From Extibacter muris (GTDB lineage Bacteria; Bacillota; Clostridia; Lachnospirales; Lachnospiraceae), in assembly GCF_004345005.1 (NCBI RefSeq), contig NZ_SMMX01000005.1, positions 124,001 to 188,000 on the forward strand: a stretch of 64,000 nucleotides of DNA, given 5' to 3'. The translations under genes and the position numbers were made by a program. This document shows positions 42,852-52,530 of this stretch, piece after piece (the stretch's first letter is position 1; the number at the start of each line of letters is the position of its first letter). A model generated the notes under the pieces. The model saw only the letters and a program-made list of their open reading frames with translations, ran no database searches and was not told the DNA's origin.

Positions 42852-43586
42852 TCAGACGAGCCCCTGGTTCTTGTTGATTGTTTCCTGTATGATATTCTGG
42901 CAGTACTGTCCGAGATGCTTCTTCGTCTCCTTGTCCAGGCTGCCCGGATAGATCGGTTTGCCGTATTCCAGCACGACATGCGTCTTTTTGATGCGCGGAA
43001 ACTGCTGCTCAAAGATGGCATGCGTATTGTTGAGGCTCATCGGGATGATGGCACAGCCGGTCTTTTCCGCAATCTTGAAGGAACCGTCGTGGAACGGCAG
43101 CATGCTCAGCTCTTCCCCGTCGTTGCGTGTCCCTTCGGGAAAGATGCAGACCGAGATGCCTTCCTTCACATACTCTATCGCCTTCAGGATCGTCTTCAGC
43201 CCCTCTTTCGGGGTACTTCTGTCAAGAAACAGACAGTACAGCCGTTTCATCCAGTCTCTGAGAAGCGGATAGCGCAGCATCTCCTTCTTTGCAATATAGC
43301 CGGTGAGGCGCCGGCAGCGGGAATACGTGATGAGTATATCAAAGTAGCTTCTGTGGTTTCCGATATAAAGTACCGGTTCATCCGGGACATTTTCCTCACC
43401 TATGACGGTGACTTCCACACCGGAGATGCGCAGCATCAGGCGGAAGACCCACTGTACGAGACGCAGGGAGCTGACATCTGCAGTCCTGCGTCTGAACTTA
43501 CGGATCATCCATTCCACACCGAGTACAGGGATGCCAAGTACAAGATACAGCATCAACACGATTACAACACATATAAATCTTATCAT
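42852..43586 (-). CDS. plsC: 1-acyl-sn-glycerol-3-phosphate acyltransferase
   Basis: 244 residues. Forms phosphatidic acid, second step of phospholipid synthesis. Motif I IGNHRSYFDILI (His-x4-Asp), motif III CIFPEGTRNDGE, and a hydrophobic N-terminal anchor. Length and motif spacing are normal for PlsC. It stands between malQ and pncB on the minus strand with short gaps. Confidence 0.9.
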   Translation of the reverse strand: MIRFICVVIVLMLYLVLGIPVLGVEWMIRKFRRRTADVSSLRLVQWVFRLMLRISGVEVTVIGEENVPDEPVLYIGNHRSYFDILITYSRCRRLTGYIAKKEMLRYPLLRDWMKRLYCLFLDRSTPKEGLKTILKAIEYVKEGISVCIFPEGTRNDGEELSMLPFHDGSFKIAEKTGCAIIPMSLNNTHAIFEQQFPRIKKTHVVLEYGKPIYPGSLDKETKKHLGQYCQNIIQETINKNQGLV

Positions 43587-43611
43587 CAGTATAACCTCTC
43601 TGTTTTGTTAT

Positions 43612-45123
43612 TTAATATCTTCCATATAATATGGCCATGTCTTTCAGCTCTTTTGCAAGCGGCGCGCTTAATATCCCCTTTTTGAAGCGCCAGTTCCAGT
43701 TGCCGGCGGCAACGCCCGGTATGTTCATCCTGGCTTCCTTCCCGTAAGACAGGACATCCTGCATCGGTACGACCGCATAGGCGGCGATGCTGCCCAGGCA
43801 GAGGCGTATGAATTCTTTATTGATCTTCGTGCCGTCCGAGTTGGTGTACCGTCTTACCTTCTCCTGGCAGACCGGGTCCAGCGTCTCATACCAGCCGAGC
43901 GTCGTGTCATTGTCATGCGTCCCGGTATAGCAGACGCAGTGAGGGGTCGTAAACTGGTGGGGGAGGAATGCATTCTCCTGCGTGCCCTCGAATGCGAACT
44001 GCAGGACTTTCATGCCCGGAAAGTGAAAGTCGTTCCGCAGCGCCTCGACTTCGGGCGTTATGACACCGAGGTCTTCCGCTATTATCGGCAGCCCCTCTCC
44101 AAGCGCATCTTCAATGGCATGGAACAATTCCCGGCCGGGAGCTTTGACCCACTCGCCGTGTACGGCTGTCTCTTCTCCGTACGGAACAGACCAGTATGCT
44201 TCAAAACCACGGAAGTGGTCGATACGGAGAATATCGAGCAGCGTTAGCTGATGGCGTATCCGGAAGATCCACCACGCAAAGCCTTCCTCTTCGTGCGCAG
44301 CCCAGTGGTAGAGCGGATTCCCCCAGAGCTGTCCTGTCTCGGAAAAGTAATCAGGAGGCACGCCTGCCACTTTGACAGGATATCCCTTTGAATCGAGCTG
44401 GAACAGATGCTGGTTCGCCCACACGTCCGCGCTGTCCATCGAGACGAAGATGGGGATATCGCCGACAATCCGTATGCCATGCCTGTTCGCATACGCTTTC
44501 AGCTCGCTCCATTCTTCAAAGAACAGGAACTGAAGGAATTTGTAGAACCCGCTGTCTTTTTCATAAGCCTCCCGCAGATGGGCTTTGCATTCCGGAGACG
44601 GATTTCTGCATTCATCCTCCCATTCGAGCCAGCTCACGCCTCCGTGTGCATCCTTGCACGCCATAAAGAGGGCGTAATCATCCAGCCAGCCGGCATTCTG
44701 ATCACAGAATGCCTCGTATGCCGTTAAGAGCTCCCGGTGGGCACCCTGATAGGCGGAAGCGCAGAAGCGGCGGTAAGCATTCTTAAAGATACGCTGCTTC
44801 CAGGGGATGATGCCGCCGTAGTCGACGTGTTCGTCGTCGCGTACGGGACAGTGCAATATCTCATAACCCTGTACAAGCTCCAATTCTTTTAAATGTGCCG
44901 GGCTGATAAGGAGCGGCTGCCCTGCAAAGGCAGAGAAGCTCTGGTAGGGGGAGTCGCCGTAGCCGGTATGTGTGAGCGGAAGCATCTGCCAGATATGCTG
45001 TCCCGCGCGTTCCAAAAAGTCTACGAACTCATAGGCCTCTGCCCCCAGGTCTCCGATACCGTACGGGGACGGCAGGGAAGTCGGATGCAGCAGAATGCCG
45101 GATATTCTGTCGTGTTCATTCAT
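43612..45123 (-). CDS. malQ: 4-alpha-glucanotransferase (amylomaltase)
   Basis: 503 residues, GH77. Transfers maltosyl units between glucans. N-terminal RISGILLHPTSLPSPYGIGD, the GYGDSPYQSFSAFAG substrate loop, the nucleophile region LRIDHFRGFEAYWSVP and the acid/base region IAEDLGVITPEVE are all present, with YTGTHDNDTTLGWY near the end. Complete. Probably first gene of the minus-strand run that continues with plsC and pncB. Confidence 0.93.
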   Translation of the reverse strand: MNEHDRISGILLHPTSLPSPYGIGDLGAEAYEFVDFLERAGQHIWQMLPLTHTGYGDSPYQSFSAFAGQPLLISPAHLKELELVQGYEILHCPVRDDEHVDYGGIIPWKQRIFKNAYRRFCASAYQGAHRELLTAYEAFCDQNAGWLDDYALFMACKDAHGGVSWLEWEDECRNPSPECKAHLREAYEKDSGFYKFLQFLFFEEWSELKAYANRHGIRIVGDIPIFVSMDSADVWANQHLFQLDSKGYPVKVAGVPPDYFSETGQLWGNPLYHWAAHEEEGFAWWIFRIRHQLTLLDILRIDHFRGFEAYWSVPYGEETAVHGEWVKAPGRELFHAIEDALGEGLPIIAEDLGVITPEVEALRNDFHFPGMKVLQFAFEGTQENAFLPHQFTTPHCVCYTGTHDNDTTLGWYETLDPVCQEKVRRYTNSDGTKINKEFIRLCLGSIAAYAVVPMQDVLSYGKEARMNIPGVAAGNWNWRFKKGILSAPLAKELKDMAILYGRY

Positions 45124-45254
45124 ATGGGTACGCCTGCTTTCTATAGAGATTAAGTAGTTTTATGACAAATATGCGTCTATTATACTACAAAATTGGAATT
45201 TTTCATAGCTTTGCTGTGTATGATGTTAAAGAGAATGTAGCTTTGAGGAATCTG

Positions 45255-45662
45255 ATGAAAAGATTATGCTCCTATGTGCTTCTTCTGGCCTGTACATTCC
45301 TTCTGACAGCATGTTCCGTCACAAAGACGGACAAAGACAGAATACGCGATATCGACTTTACCGTGGTCGATACGGAAGCTGTCCCGGAAGAGCTGGCCGC
45401 ACAGATAGAAGAGGCGAAGGCGGAACCATTCAGGCTTACTTACGGGGATGATGGATATCTGTACATTGCCCGTGGATATGGGACAAAAGATACAAGCGGG
45501 TACAGTGTGGAGGTGCCGGAATGCTATGAGACATCCAACGCAGTCTGCATGAAAAGCAGTCTTCTGGGTCCGGACAAAACGGAAGAAGTGCAGAACAAGC
45601 CGACTTATCCGTATGTTGTTATAAAAATGGAATACAGCGACAAAAACGTAGAATTTGATTAA
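45255..45662 (+). CDS. Lipoprotein with PrcB-like C-terminal domain
   Basis: 135 residues. Start chosen at the ATG after GAGGA because it gives a clean lipoprotein signal: MKRLCSYVLLLACTFLLTAC, lipobox LTAC. The mature part ends YPYVVIKMEYSDKNVEFD, the final strand pattern of PrcB/protease-complex-like domains in Firmicutes lipoproteins. It lies 13 bases before sipL, so may be co-expressed in sporulation (inference). Confidence 0.65.
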   Translation: MKRLCSYVLLLACTFLLTACSVTKTDKDRIRDIDFTVVDTEAVPEELAAQIEEAKAEPFRLTYGDDGYLYIARGYGTKDTSGYSVEVPECYETSNAVCMKSSLLGPDKTEEVQNKPTYPYVVIKMEYSDKNVEFD

Positions 45663-45675
45663 GGAGGAATGAAGG

Positions 45676-47235
45676 ATGGAATATATGAAAAAACAGGTAC
45701 AGACTTACCGGACGGGGAAAGTCATTACCGACCAGTTCTACATTGACGATGATTATAATGTACCGGACGTAAAAAGTGACGTGATGCGCATCATACTCGG
45801 AGAGGGGATGCTGGATGTTGAAGACATGAAGGTCGTGGAAAATTACATCCGTGTAACCGGAAAGATGAACTTCAAGGTGCTGTACGTGACCGAGGAGGGA
45901 GAATCGAGGCTGTCCTCCCTGGAAGGACGGATTCCGTTTGAGGAGATGATATACACGGAACAGGTGCCGGAAGGGATGCCGTTCATCAAGGCTTCCAATA
46001 TCGACCTGACGGTGACGACGATACACTCCAGGAAACTCAACCTGAAAGCGCTCGTGGAACTTCAGGTGTCATCGGACGGTATGGACGACCTGGAGGTGAC
46101 GACGGATATTCTAAGCGATGCCCCTCTGTATAAGCGGTATGCCGCAAAGCAGATGCTGCGCATGCTCACATCCAAGAAAGATACATACCGCATCAAAGAG
46201 GAGGTTGCCATCAGCGGGACGAAGGAAAATGTCGGCACGCTGCTCTGGACAGATGTCACGAGCCGCAAGCTCGATACGAGGCTCGGCACGGACGAGATGC
46301 TCATACAGGGCGAGCTGATGCTGTTCTGCTTCTATGAGTCTCTGGAGGGCAAGACAGACTGGATCGAACAAGTCATTCCTTATGAAGGACGTATAGAATG
46401 TTACGGCGCACAGGATAATATGTATCATCAGATATATCCGGAGCTTGCGGATGTCAACATCGATGTGCGCATGGATGAAGACGGCGAGATGCGCCTGCTC
46501 GGCGTGGAGGCCACGCTGGAACTCAGGCTCATCGTATATGAGGAAGAGAATGAGGATGTGCTGGAAGACGTATATTCGCTGGACCAGACCTGCATCCCGA
46601 GGATAACAGAAGAGACGTTTGAAAAGCTGCTCATGCAGAATCATTCAAAATGTAAAGTGATAGAACAGCTCTCCCTTCCGGAGATCAAGGACAGCATGCT
46701 GCAGGTGTGCCACAGCAGCGGAAAGATCCAGCTGGAACGGACCGAAGTCGTGGACGGCGGCATACAGATAGAAGGTGTGCTTCATATCAGCTTCCTCTAT
46801 GTGAAAGCAGATGATGTCATTCCGTTCGACACGTGGCAGGGGATGGTCCCCTTCTCCTATCTGCTGGAGAGCAATGAAACGAGCAGTGACATGACCTATG
46901 ACCTGACGTATGCCGTCGAGCAGCTTTCTATCGGACTGCTCGGCAGCGACGAGATAGAGATCAAGGCCGTGCTGGCATTCAACAGCTTCCTGAAACAGCC
47001 GGTACGGGTATCCAACATCGAAGAAGTAGACTTTGAACCGGTCGATATGGAGGAGATGGAGCGGCGGCCCGGTATCGTCGGTTATATCGTGCAAGATGGA
47101 GATATGCTCTGGGATCTTGCAAAACGATACAGTACGACGGTAGAAGGGATCATGGAAGTGAACGGCCTGGAATCAGAGCAGGTGAAACCGGGGGATAAGA
47201 TATTGATTTTTAAGGAAAATATAAGTATACTATGA
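45676..47235 (+). CDS. sipL: SipL-like spore coat morphogenesis protein (DUF3794 and LysM)
   Basis: 519 residues, close to C. difficile SipL (about 520). DUF3794 repeats make up most of it (VTGKMNFKVLYVTEEGESRL and KLNLKALVELQV are typical segments), and a C-terminal LysM domain reads YIVQDGDMLWDLAKRYSTTV, then VNGLESEQVKPGDKILIF. SipL binds the coat ATPase SpoIVA and is required to attach the coat to the forespore. GGAGG precedes the ATG. Strong sign of an endospore former. Confidence 0.9.
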   Translation: MEYMKKQVQTYRTGKVITDQFYIDDDYNVPDVKSDVMRIILGEGMLDVEDMKVVENYIRVTGKMNFKVLYVTEEGESRLSSLEGRIPFEEMIYTEQVPEGMPFIKASNIDLTVTTIHSRKLNLKALVELQVSSDGMDDLEVTTDILSDAPLYKRYAAKQMLRMLTSKKDTYRIKEEVAISGTKENVGTLLWTDVTSRKLDTRLGTDEMLIQGELMLFCFYESLEGKTDWIEQVIPYEGRIECYGAQDNMYHQIYPELADVNIDVRMDEDGEMRLLGVEATLELRLIVYEEENEDVLEDVYSLDQTCIPRITEETFEKLLMQNHSKCKVIEQLSLPEIKDSMLQVCHSSGKIQLERTEVVDGGIQIEGVLHISFLYVKADDVIPFDTWQGMVPFSYLLESNETSSDMTYDLTYAVEQLSIGLLGSDEIEIKAVLAFNSFLKQPVRVSNIEEVDFEPVDMEEMERRPGIVGYIVQDGDMLWDLAKRYSTTVEGIMEVNGLESEQVKPGDKILIFKENISIL

Positions 47236-47301
47236 GTACACTGTATACAAGATACAACGTTCTGAGGATAATGTAAACGTTAACATACAAGGAGATAAAT
47301 T

Positions 47302-48177
47302 ATGGATAGACTGGAGTTGAAAGCACTGGCTAAAGTGAACCTGGGCCTGGATGTACTTGGAAGGCGCAGCAACGGATACCACGATGTACGTATGGTGATG
47401 CAGACGGTGTACTTGTATGACCAGGTCATTATGGAGAAGAAGAAGGAGCCGGGTATCGAAGTTGAGACGAACCTGTATTTCCTTCCGGTCAATGAGAACA
47501 ATCTCGCTTACAAGGCAGCAAAGCTGCTCATGGATGAATTTCATATAAAAGAAGGAATCAAGATTACGCTTAAGAAGCATATTCCGGTGGCGGCAGGCAT
47601 GGCAGGCGGCAGTTCCAATGCGGCGGCAGTGCTCTATGGGATGAACCGCATGTTTGCCCTGAAGCTGCCGGAGAAAGCTCTGATGGAGCGGGGGGTGACG
47701 CTCGGCGCGGACGTGCCTTACTGCATCATGCGGGGAACCGTGCTTGCGGAAGGTATCGGCGAAGTCCTTACGCCCCTGAGCCCCATGCCGAAGTGCCATA
47801 TATTGTTAGCGAAGCCGCCCATCAGCGTATCGACCAAGTTCGTGTACGATGAGCTGGACTCCCGTGAGATAACGAAGCACCCTGACATAGACGGTATCAT
47901 AGAAGGACTGGATGGACAAGACCTGGCCCGGACGGCCCGATGCCTTGGAAATGTGCTGGAGGAGGTAACCGTGCGGGAATATCCTGTTCTCGAGCAGATT
48001 AAGAACGTCATGAAGGAACAGGGAGCTATGAACGCCATCATGAGCGGCAGCGGCCCGACCGTATTCGGTATATTTGAGGAAAAAAGCAGGGCAAGGGAGG
48101 CCGGCAGAAAGATAAAGGAAACAGGATTAACGAAGCAGGTGTATGTGACGAACGTGCATAATGCAAGGAGGAAATGA
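47302..48177 (+). CDS. ispE: 4-diphosphocytidyl-2-C-methyl-D-erythritol kinase
   Basis: 291 residues, GHMP kinase of the non-mevalonate isoprenoid pathway. Substrate segment LKALAKVNLGLDVLGRRSNG at the start, ATP-binding PVAAGMAGGSSNAAAVLYGM, and MSGSGPTVFGIFEEKSRA near the end. Complete. The following GntR start overlaps or nearly abuts its stop. AAGGAG lies before the ATG. Confidence 0.93.
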   Translation: MDRLELKALAKVNLGLDVLGRRSNGYHDVRMVMQTVYLYDQVIMEKKKEPGIEVETNLYFLPVNENNLAYKAAKLLMDEFHIKEGIKITLKKHIPVAAGMAGGSSNAAAVLYGMNRMFALKLPEKALMERGVTLGADVPYCIMRGTVLAEGIGEVLTPLSPMPKCHILLAKPPISVSTKFVYDELDSREITKHPDIDGIIEGLDGQDLARTARCLGNVLEEVTVREYPVLEQIKNVMKEQGAMNAIMSGSGPTVFGIFEEKSRAREAGRKIKETGLTKQVYVTNVHNARRK

Positions 48178-48179
48178 GC

Positions 48180-48857
48180 ATGGAACCAAACTTTCAAGTC
48201 AATATGAACGAATACCTCCCGCTCCGGGACGTCGTATTCAACACGCTCCGCCAGGCAATCCTGCGGGGAGAGCTGAAGCCCGGGGAGAGGCTGATGGAGA
48301 TCCAGCTCGCCAATAAGCTCGGAGTCAGCCGCACCCCCATACGTGAAGCGATCCGTAAGCTGGAGCTGGAAGGGCTTGTGCTCATGATTCCACGAAAAGG
48401 GGCAGAGGTGGCAGAGATAACGGAGAAGAGCCTGCGGGATGTGCTGGAAGTCAGGAAAGCGCTGGAGGAGCTGGCAGTTCAGCTCTGCTGTGACAAGATT
48501 ACCAGGGATGAGATCAGAGAGCTGGAAAAGGCGGCGGAAGATTTCAAGACTGCCATCCGAAAAGGAGGCCTTACAGAGATAGCCGAGGCGGACGTCAAGT
48601 TCCACGATGTCATCTATATGGCAACGGATAACCAGAAGCTCATCCAGCTGCTGAACAACCTGCGTGAGCAGATGTACCGCTACAGGATGGAATATCTGAA
48701 AAGTGATGAAGTATATCCGCAGCTCATCGCTGAGCATAAAGACATTATCCGCCATGTTGCCGGCAAAGAGAAGGAAAAAGCGACCGAAGTCGTCAGCAGG
48801 CATATAGATAATCAGGTCGAGGGCGTCATCGATACGCTCCGTCTGAAAAAATCATAA
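48180..48857 (+). CDS. GntR-family regulator (FadR/FCD type)
   Basis: 225 residues: winged helix (DVVFNTLRQAILRGELKPGE, then KLGVSRTPIREAIRKLELEG) plus an all-helical FCD ligand domain with the metal-binding histidines in KFHDVIYMATDN and AEHKDIIRHV. I use the second ATG, nine bases after AGGAGG. It follows ispE directly; the target genes are unknown. Confidence 0.88.
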   Translation: MEPNFQVNMNEYLPLRDVVFNTLRQAILRGELKPGERLMEIQLANKLGVSRTPIREAIRKLELEGLVLMIPRKGAEVAEITEKSLRDVLEVRKALEELAVQLCCDKITRDEIRELEKAAEDFKTAIRKGGLTEIAEADVKFHDVIYMATDNQKLIQLLNNLREQMYRYRMEYLKSDEVYPQLIAEHKDIIRHVAGKEKEKATEVVSRHIDNQVEGVIDTLRLKKS

Positions 48858-48946
48858 ATTTAACGCCTGCTTTTGTATAAGCGCCGGGAAATATGTACAG
48901 ACTTCTTATAACATCCGAGGGGGTCGTGAATAAGGAGGTACATATT

Positions 48947-49627
48947 ATGCGGGAAGAAATTGAAAAGAGATATAGAAAGAAACAACTCATCTGTGTTATA
49001 CTTGGTGTCTGTATAGCACTTATCCTGACAGGGAGCATCGTCAGCCGGCGGATGAAAGTGGTCGACGCGAAAGTGCGGGAAACCCAGGAGAAGCTGGCAG
49101 GGGAGGTGTTCCGTTTCCACGTGCTGGCTAACAGCGACAGCGAGGAGGACCAGGCGCTGAAGCTGAACGTGCGGGACGCGGTGCTGGCGTATATGAAGGC
49201 TGATATGAAAGACGGGACAGACGGCGAGCCGACCGCGGAGGATACGAAGAGCTGGGCCCGGAACCACCTGGAGGAGATTGAGGAGAAGGCAGAGGAGGTC
49301 ATCCGTGAGGAGGGGTATTCCTACGGAGCAGAAGCTAACGTGCAGTTCTGCCATTTTCCGGACAAGACTTACGGGGACATCACGTTTCCGGAAGGCGATT
49401 ATGAGGCGCTTCGTATCGTGATAGGGGAAGGCAAAGGCCACAACTGGTGGTGCGTGCTCTATCCGAACTTATGCTTTATGAGCACGACGTGCGCGGTCGT
49501 AAGCGATGAGGGGAAAGAGGAGCTGAAAGAAGTGCTCACAGACGATGAATATGAAATGGTGACAGCCACTTCAGACTTTAAGATAAAATGGTTTTTCTTT
49601 GGGGGAGACGAGAAGGAAGACCGGTAG
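48947..49627 (+). CDS. spoIIR: Stage II sporulation protein R
   Basis: 226 residues. Secreted from the forespore to trigger SpoIIGA processing of pro-sigma-E in the mother cell. A membrane segment CVILGVCIALILTGSIV follows a charged N-terminus. The core has EVFRFHVLANSDSEEDQALK and the conserved VRDAVLAYM, then GHNWWCVLYPNLCFM. The ATG after AAGGAGGTACATATT is preferred to an upstream frame start. Normal length. Confidence 0.9.
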   Translation: MREEIEKRYRKKQLICVILGVCIALILTGSIVSRRMKVVDAKVRETQEKLAGEVFRFHVLANSDSEEDQALKLNVRDAVLAYMKADMKDGTDGEPTAEDTKSWARNHLEEIEEKAEEVIREEGYSYGAEANVQFCHFPDKTYGDITFPEGDYEALRIVIGEGKGHNWWCVLYPNLCFMSTTCAVVSDEGKEELKEVLTDDEYEMVTATSDFKIKWFFFGGDEKEDR

Positions 49628-49645
49628 AGACATGGAGGCAGTTTC

Positions 49646-50842
49646 ATGACTGAGTTTTTAGTAAGACATTTCGTTAAGAATCATGAAGATGTAGAAAAGG
49701 TGTCTGTCCGTACGGCCTATGGAGTGTTGGCAAGTGCGGTGGGCATCTTTTGCAATGTATTGTTATTTGTGGTCAAGGCAGCCGTAGGCTTTCTGCTCCA
49801 CAGCATATCTGTAACAGCAGATGCGTTCAACAACCTTTCCGATGCCGGATCCTCCGTCATCGGGCTCGTGGGCGTCAAGATGGCCAGCAAGCCTGCGGAT
49901 GAGGATCATCCGTTCGGCCACGGCAGGATAGAATATATCGCGGCACTGATCGTAGCGTTTCTCGTAATGCAGGTCGGGTTTACCTTTTTCAAGGATGCCA
50001 TCGGGAAGATACGCGAGCCGGAGATGATGAAGTTCAGGCTCATATCGGTCATCATACTCGTACTGTCTGTCGGGGTGAAGCTATGGATGGGCGTATTCAA
50101 CCGGAAGCTCGGACAGCGGATCGACTCCAAAGTTATGCTTGCGACGGCGGCAGACGCTCTGGGAGATGTGATAACGACGTCCGCCACGATTGCTTCGCTC
50201 TTGTTCTGGAGGATGACAGGAATCAATATCGACGGCTTCGTAGGTCTGGGCGTATCGCTTGTCGTCATGTGGGCGGGAATCGGCATTGCCAGAGATACGC
50301 TGGAGCCCCTGATCGGGGAACCCGTGCCGGCGGAAGAATATGTGAGGATATCGAGGTTCGTGGAAAAATATGACGGCATCGTCGGCAGCCATGACCTGAT
50401 CGTACATAATTACGGGCCGGGGAGGAGCATGGCATCCATCCATGCAGAAGTGCCGAACAATACGGATATAGAAGAATCGCATGAGATCATAGACAAGATA
50501 GAACGGGATGCGGCCAGGAAGCTTGGAATCTTCCTCGTGATACATATGGATCCAGTAGAGACGAAGGATGAGCAGGTGCTCGTGGCGAAGGAGCATGTGG
50601 AGGGTGTGGTGTCGCGTCTGGACGGCAAGGCGAGCATCCATGACTTCCGTATGGTGGACGGAAGACATCAGATCAACCTTATCTTCGACCTCGTTGTTCC
50701 GAGAGAATACGGCAGAGAGCAGCAGAACACCTTAAGCCATGCAGTCATGGAGGAACTTCAGAAGATAGATGAGAGATACCAGTGCGTCATTACGGTTGAG
50801 ATGAGCTTTGTGGCAAGTGCACGGAAAGGACAGGAAGAATAA
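49646..50842 (+). CDS. Cation diffusion facilitator transporter (long form)
   Basis: 398 residues, CDF family with six membrane segments. Metal-site motifs SVTADAFNNLSDAGSSVIG and ATAADALGDVITTSATI; EDHPFGHGRIEYIAAL is the conserved first loop. The C-terminal cytoplasmic part is longer than in the ICE-borne CDF and ends in a second ferredoxin-like stretch. It exports a divalent metal, identity unknown, and is a core chromosomal gene, unlike the one in the island. Confidence 0.88.
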   Translation: MTEFLVRHFVKNHEDVEKVSVRTAYGVLASAVGIFCNVLLFVVKAAVGFLLHSISVTADAFNNLSDAGSSVIGLVGVKMASKPADEDHPFGHGRIEYIAALIVAFLVMQVGFTFFKDAIGKIREPEMMKFRLISVIILVLSVGVKLWMGVFNRKLGQRIDSKVMLATAADALGDVITTSATIASLLFWRMTGINIDGFVGLGVSLVVMWAGIGIARDTLEPLIGEPVPAEEYVRISRFVEKYDGIVGSHDLIVHNYGPGRSMASIHAEVPNNTDIEESHEIIDKIERDAARKLGIFLVIHMDPVETKDEQVLVAKEHVEGVVSRLDGKASIHDFRMVDGRHQINLIFDLVVPREYGREQQNTLSHAVMEELQKIDERYQCVITVEMSFVASARKGQEE

Positions 50843-50845
50843 GAG

Positions 50846-51556
50846 ATGTATTCATTTGACAGCAGAGTCAGGTTCAGCGAGGTGGACCACACGAAACAGA
50901 TAACCCTGCCTGCGGTTATCAATTATTTTCAGGATTGCAGCACCTTCCATTCGGAGAGCCTCGGCCTCGGGGTGGATTACTTCGCGGAACATAAGCGGGC
51001 ATGGGTGCTGAATGCGTGGCAGGTCATAACGGAACGCTATCCGAAGCTTGGAGAGCATATCACGGTCAGCACGTGGGCTACGGAATTCAACGGCCTGTAC
51101 GGGCTCCGCAACTTCCGTATGGCAGACGGGCGGGGCAGGACTGCCGCATATGCCAACTCCGTCTGGGTCTATATGGATATGGCGAAGGGCAGGCCGGTGA
51201 AGCCGCTTCAAGAGGAGATAGAGGCATACGGGGAAGAAGAGCCTCTGGCGATGGAGTATGCGCCGAGGAAGATCGCACTCCCGGATGCATGGGAGGAGAG
51301 GGAATCCTTTCCGGTGAGGAAGTATCATATCGATACGAACGAACATGTCAATAACTGCCAGTATGTGCAGATGGCTCTGGAGGTGCTGGAGAGCGAGCCG
51401 GACATACGGCAGGTGAGGGTAGAATACAGGAAATCGGCTGTCTATAAAGATAGTATCATCCCCCGTGTGGCGAGGGAGGACGGCCGGACGGTCGTGTCAC
51501 TAGGAGATGCACAGGGGAGACCTTATGCAATAGTAGAACTGAAGGAGAACATATGA
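50846..51556 (+). CDS. Acyl-ACP thioesterase
   Basis: 236 residues, double hot-dog fold. Contains RVRFSEVDHTKQITLPAVIN and AWVLNAWQVITERYPKLGEH in the first half and RKYHIDTNEHVNNCQYVQMA, the catalytic Asn-His motif, in the second. Releases fatty acids from acyl carrier protein. It starts three bases after the CDF stop and overlaps the next gene by four, so this is one operon. Confidence 0.88.
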   Translation: MYSFDSRVRFSEVDHTKQITLPAVINYFQDCSTFHSESLGLGVDYFAEHKRAWVLNAWQVITERYPKLGEHITVSTWATEFNGLYGLRNFRMADGRGRTAAYANSVWVYMDMAKGRPVKPLQEEIEAYGEEEPLAMEYAPRKIALPDAWEERESFPVRKYHIDTNEHVNNCQYVQMALEVLESEPDIRQVRVEYRKSAVYKDSIIPRVAREDGRTVVSLGDAQGRPYAIVELKENI

Positions 51557-52389
51557 TGACGTTAGAAAAGGGATTAGGGAAAAAACAGATGCTGCGCGTA
51601 GTGAAGCTGGTAGACTTCGGGGTATACCTCGGATCCGAGGAAGAGAAAGTGCTGCTCCCGAAAAAGCAGGTTCCCGAAGGGACAAGAATCGGGGATGAGC
51701 TGGAAGTATTTCTCTATAAAGATTCTTCGGACAGGCTGATTGCCACCACGGCAGAGCCCGCTCTTACGCTCGGCGGACTGGCGGCGCTGACGGTGGCGGA
51801 TACCGGACGGGTAGGCGCATTCCTCGAATGGGGGCTGGAGAAGGATCTGCTGCTGCCGTTCAAAGAGCAGACGGCAAAGGTGGAGAAGGGGGACAAGGTG
51901 CTTGTGGCGCTGTACGTGGACAAGAGCCGGCGCCTCTGTGCGACGATGAAGGTGTATGACAGGCTGCAGAAAGATTCACCGTATAAGAAAGACGACCATG
52001 TAAGCGGTACGGTCTATGAGTTCAGTGATAATTTCGGGGTGTTCGTGGCGGTGGACAACCGGTATTCTGCACTGATACCTAAGAGAGAGGCATTTGGCAG
52101 CCTGAAAGTGGGAGATAAGGTACAGGCGAGGGTCGTGAAAGTACATGAGGACGGAAAATTAGACTTGAGCATCAGGGAGAAGGCATTTATCCAGATGGAC
52201 GCGGATGCCGCCGCAATCGTAAGACGGATGGAAGAATATGGGGGAGAGCTGCCGTTTACGGACAAGGCGGAGCCGGAGCTCATCCAGAAAGAGTTCGGCC
52301 TGAGCAAGAATGCTTTCAAACGCGCGGTCGGACGGCTGCTGAAAGAGGGAAAAGTTGAAATCAGTAAAAGCTCCATCGTTCTTAAGTAA
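51553..52389 (+). CDS. cvfB: S1-domain RNA-binding protein (CvfB-like)
   Basis: 278 residues: three S1-type beta barrels (VVKLVDFGVYLGSEEEKVLL; VADTGRVGAFLEWGLEKDLL; VYEFSDNFGVFVAVDNRYSA) and a C-terminal winged helix (LSKNAFKRAVGRLLKEGKVE). This is the CvfB architecture of Firmicutes, RNA-binding regulators of expression and virulence. It starts inside the thioesterase gene; a second ATG follows the first. GGAGAACAT precedes it. Confidence 0.88.
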   Translation: MMTLEKGLGKKQMLRVVKLVDFGVYLGSEEEKVLLPKKQVPEGTRIGDELEVFLYKDSSDRLIATTAEPALTLGGLAALTVADTGRVGAFLEWGLEKDLLLPFKEQTAKVEKGDKVLVALYVDKSRRLCATMKVYDRLQKDSPYKKDDHVSGTVYEFSDNFGVFVAVDNRYSALIPKREAFGSLKVGDKVQARVVKVHEDGKLDLSIREKAFIQMDADAAAIVRRMEEYGGELPFTDKAEPELIQKEFGLSKNAFKRAVGRLLKEGKVEISKSSIVLK

Positions 52390-52530
52390 ATATTGCCATA
52401 AATTGGAGTGAAAAATTGTGCACTTTTTAAAAAGCGCCGAAAATCAACATTTGCCTTGATTTTGCCGTGGTTTTCGTATATATTGAGGGTGTAAAAAGAA
52501 AAGAGTAGAAGAGAAAAGGAGAGTAACAAG

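Noticed and set aside
47236-47301. Repeats of GTATAC/ACTGTATAC before ispE as an operator
   Set aside because: Short and imperfect; expected by chance in this AT-rich gap.
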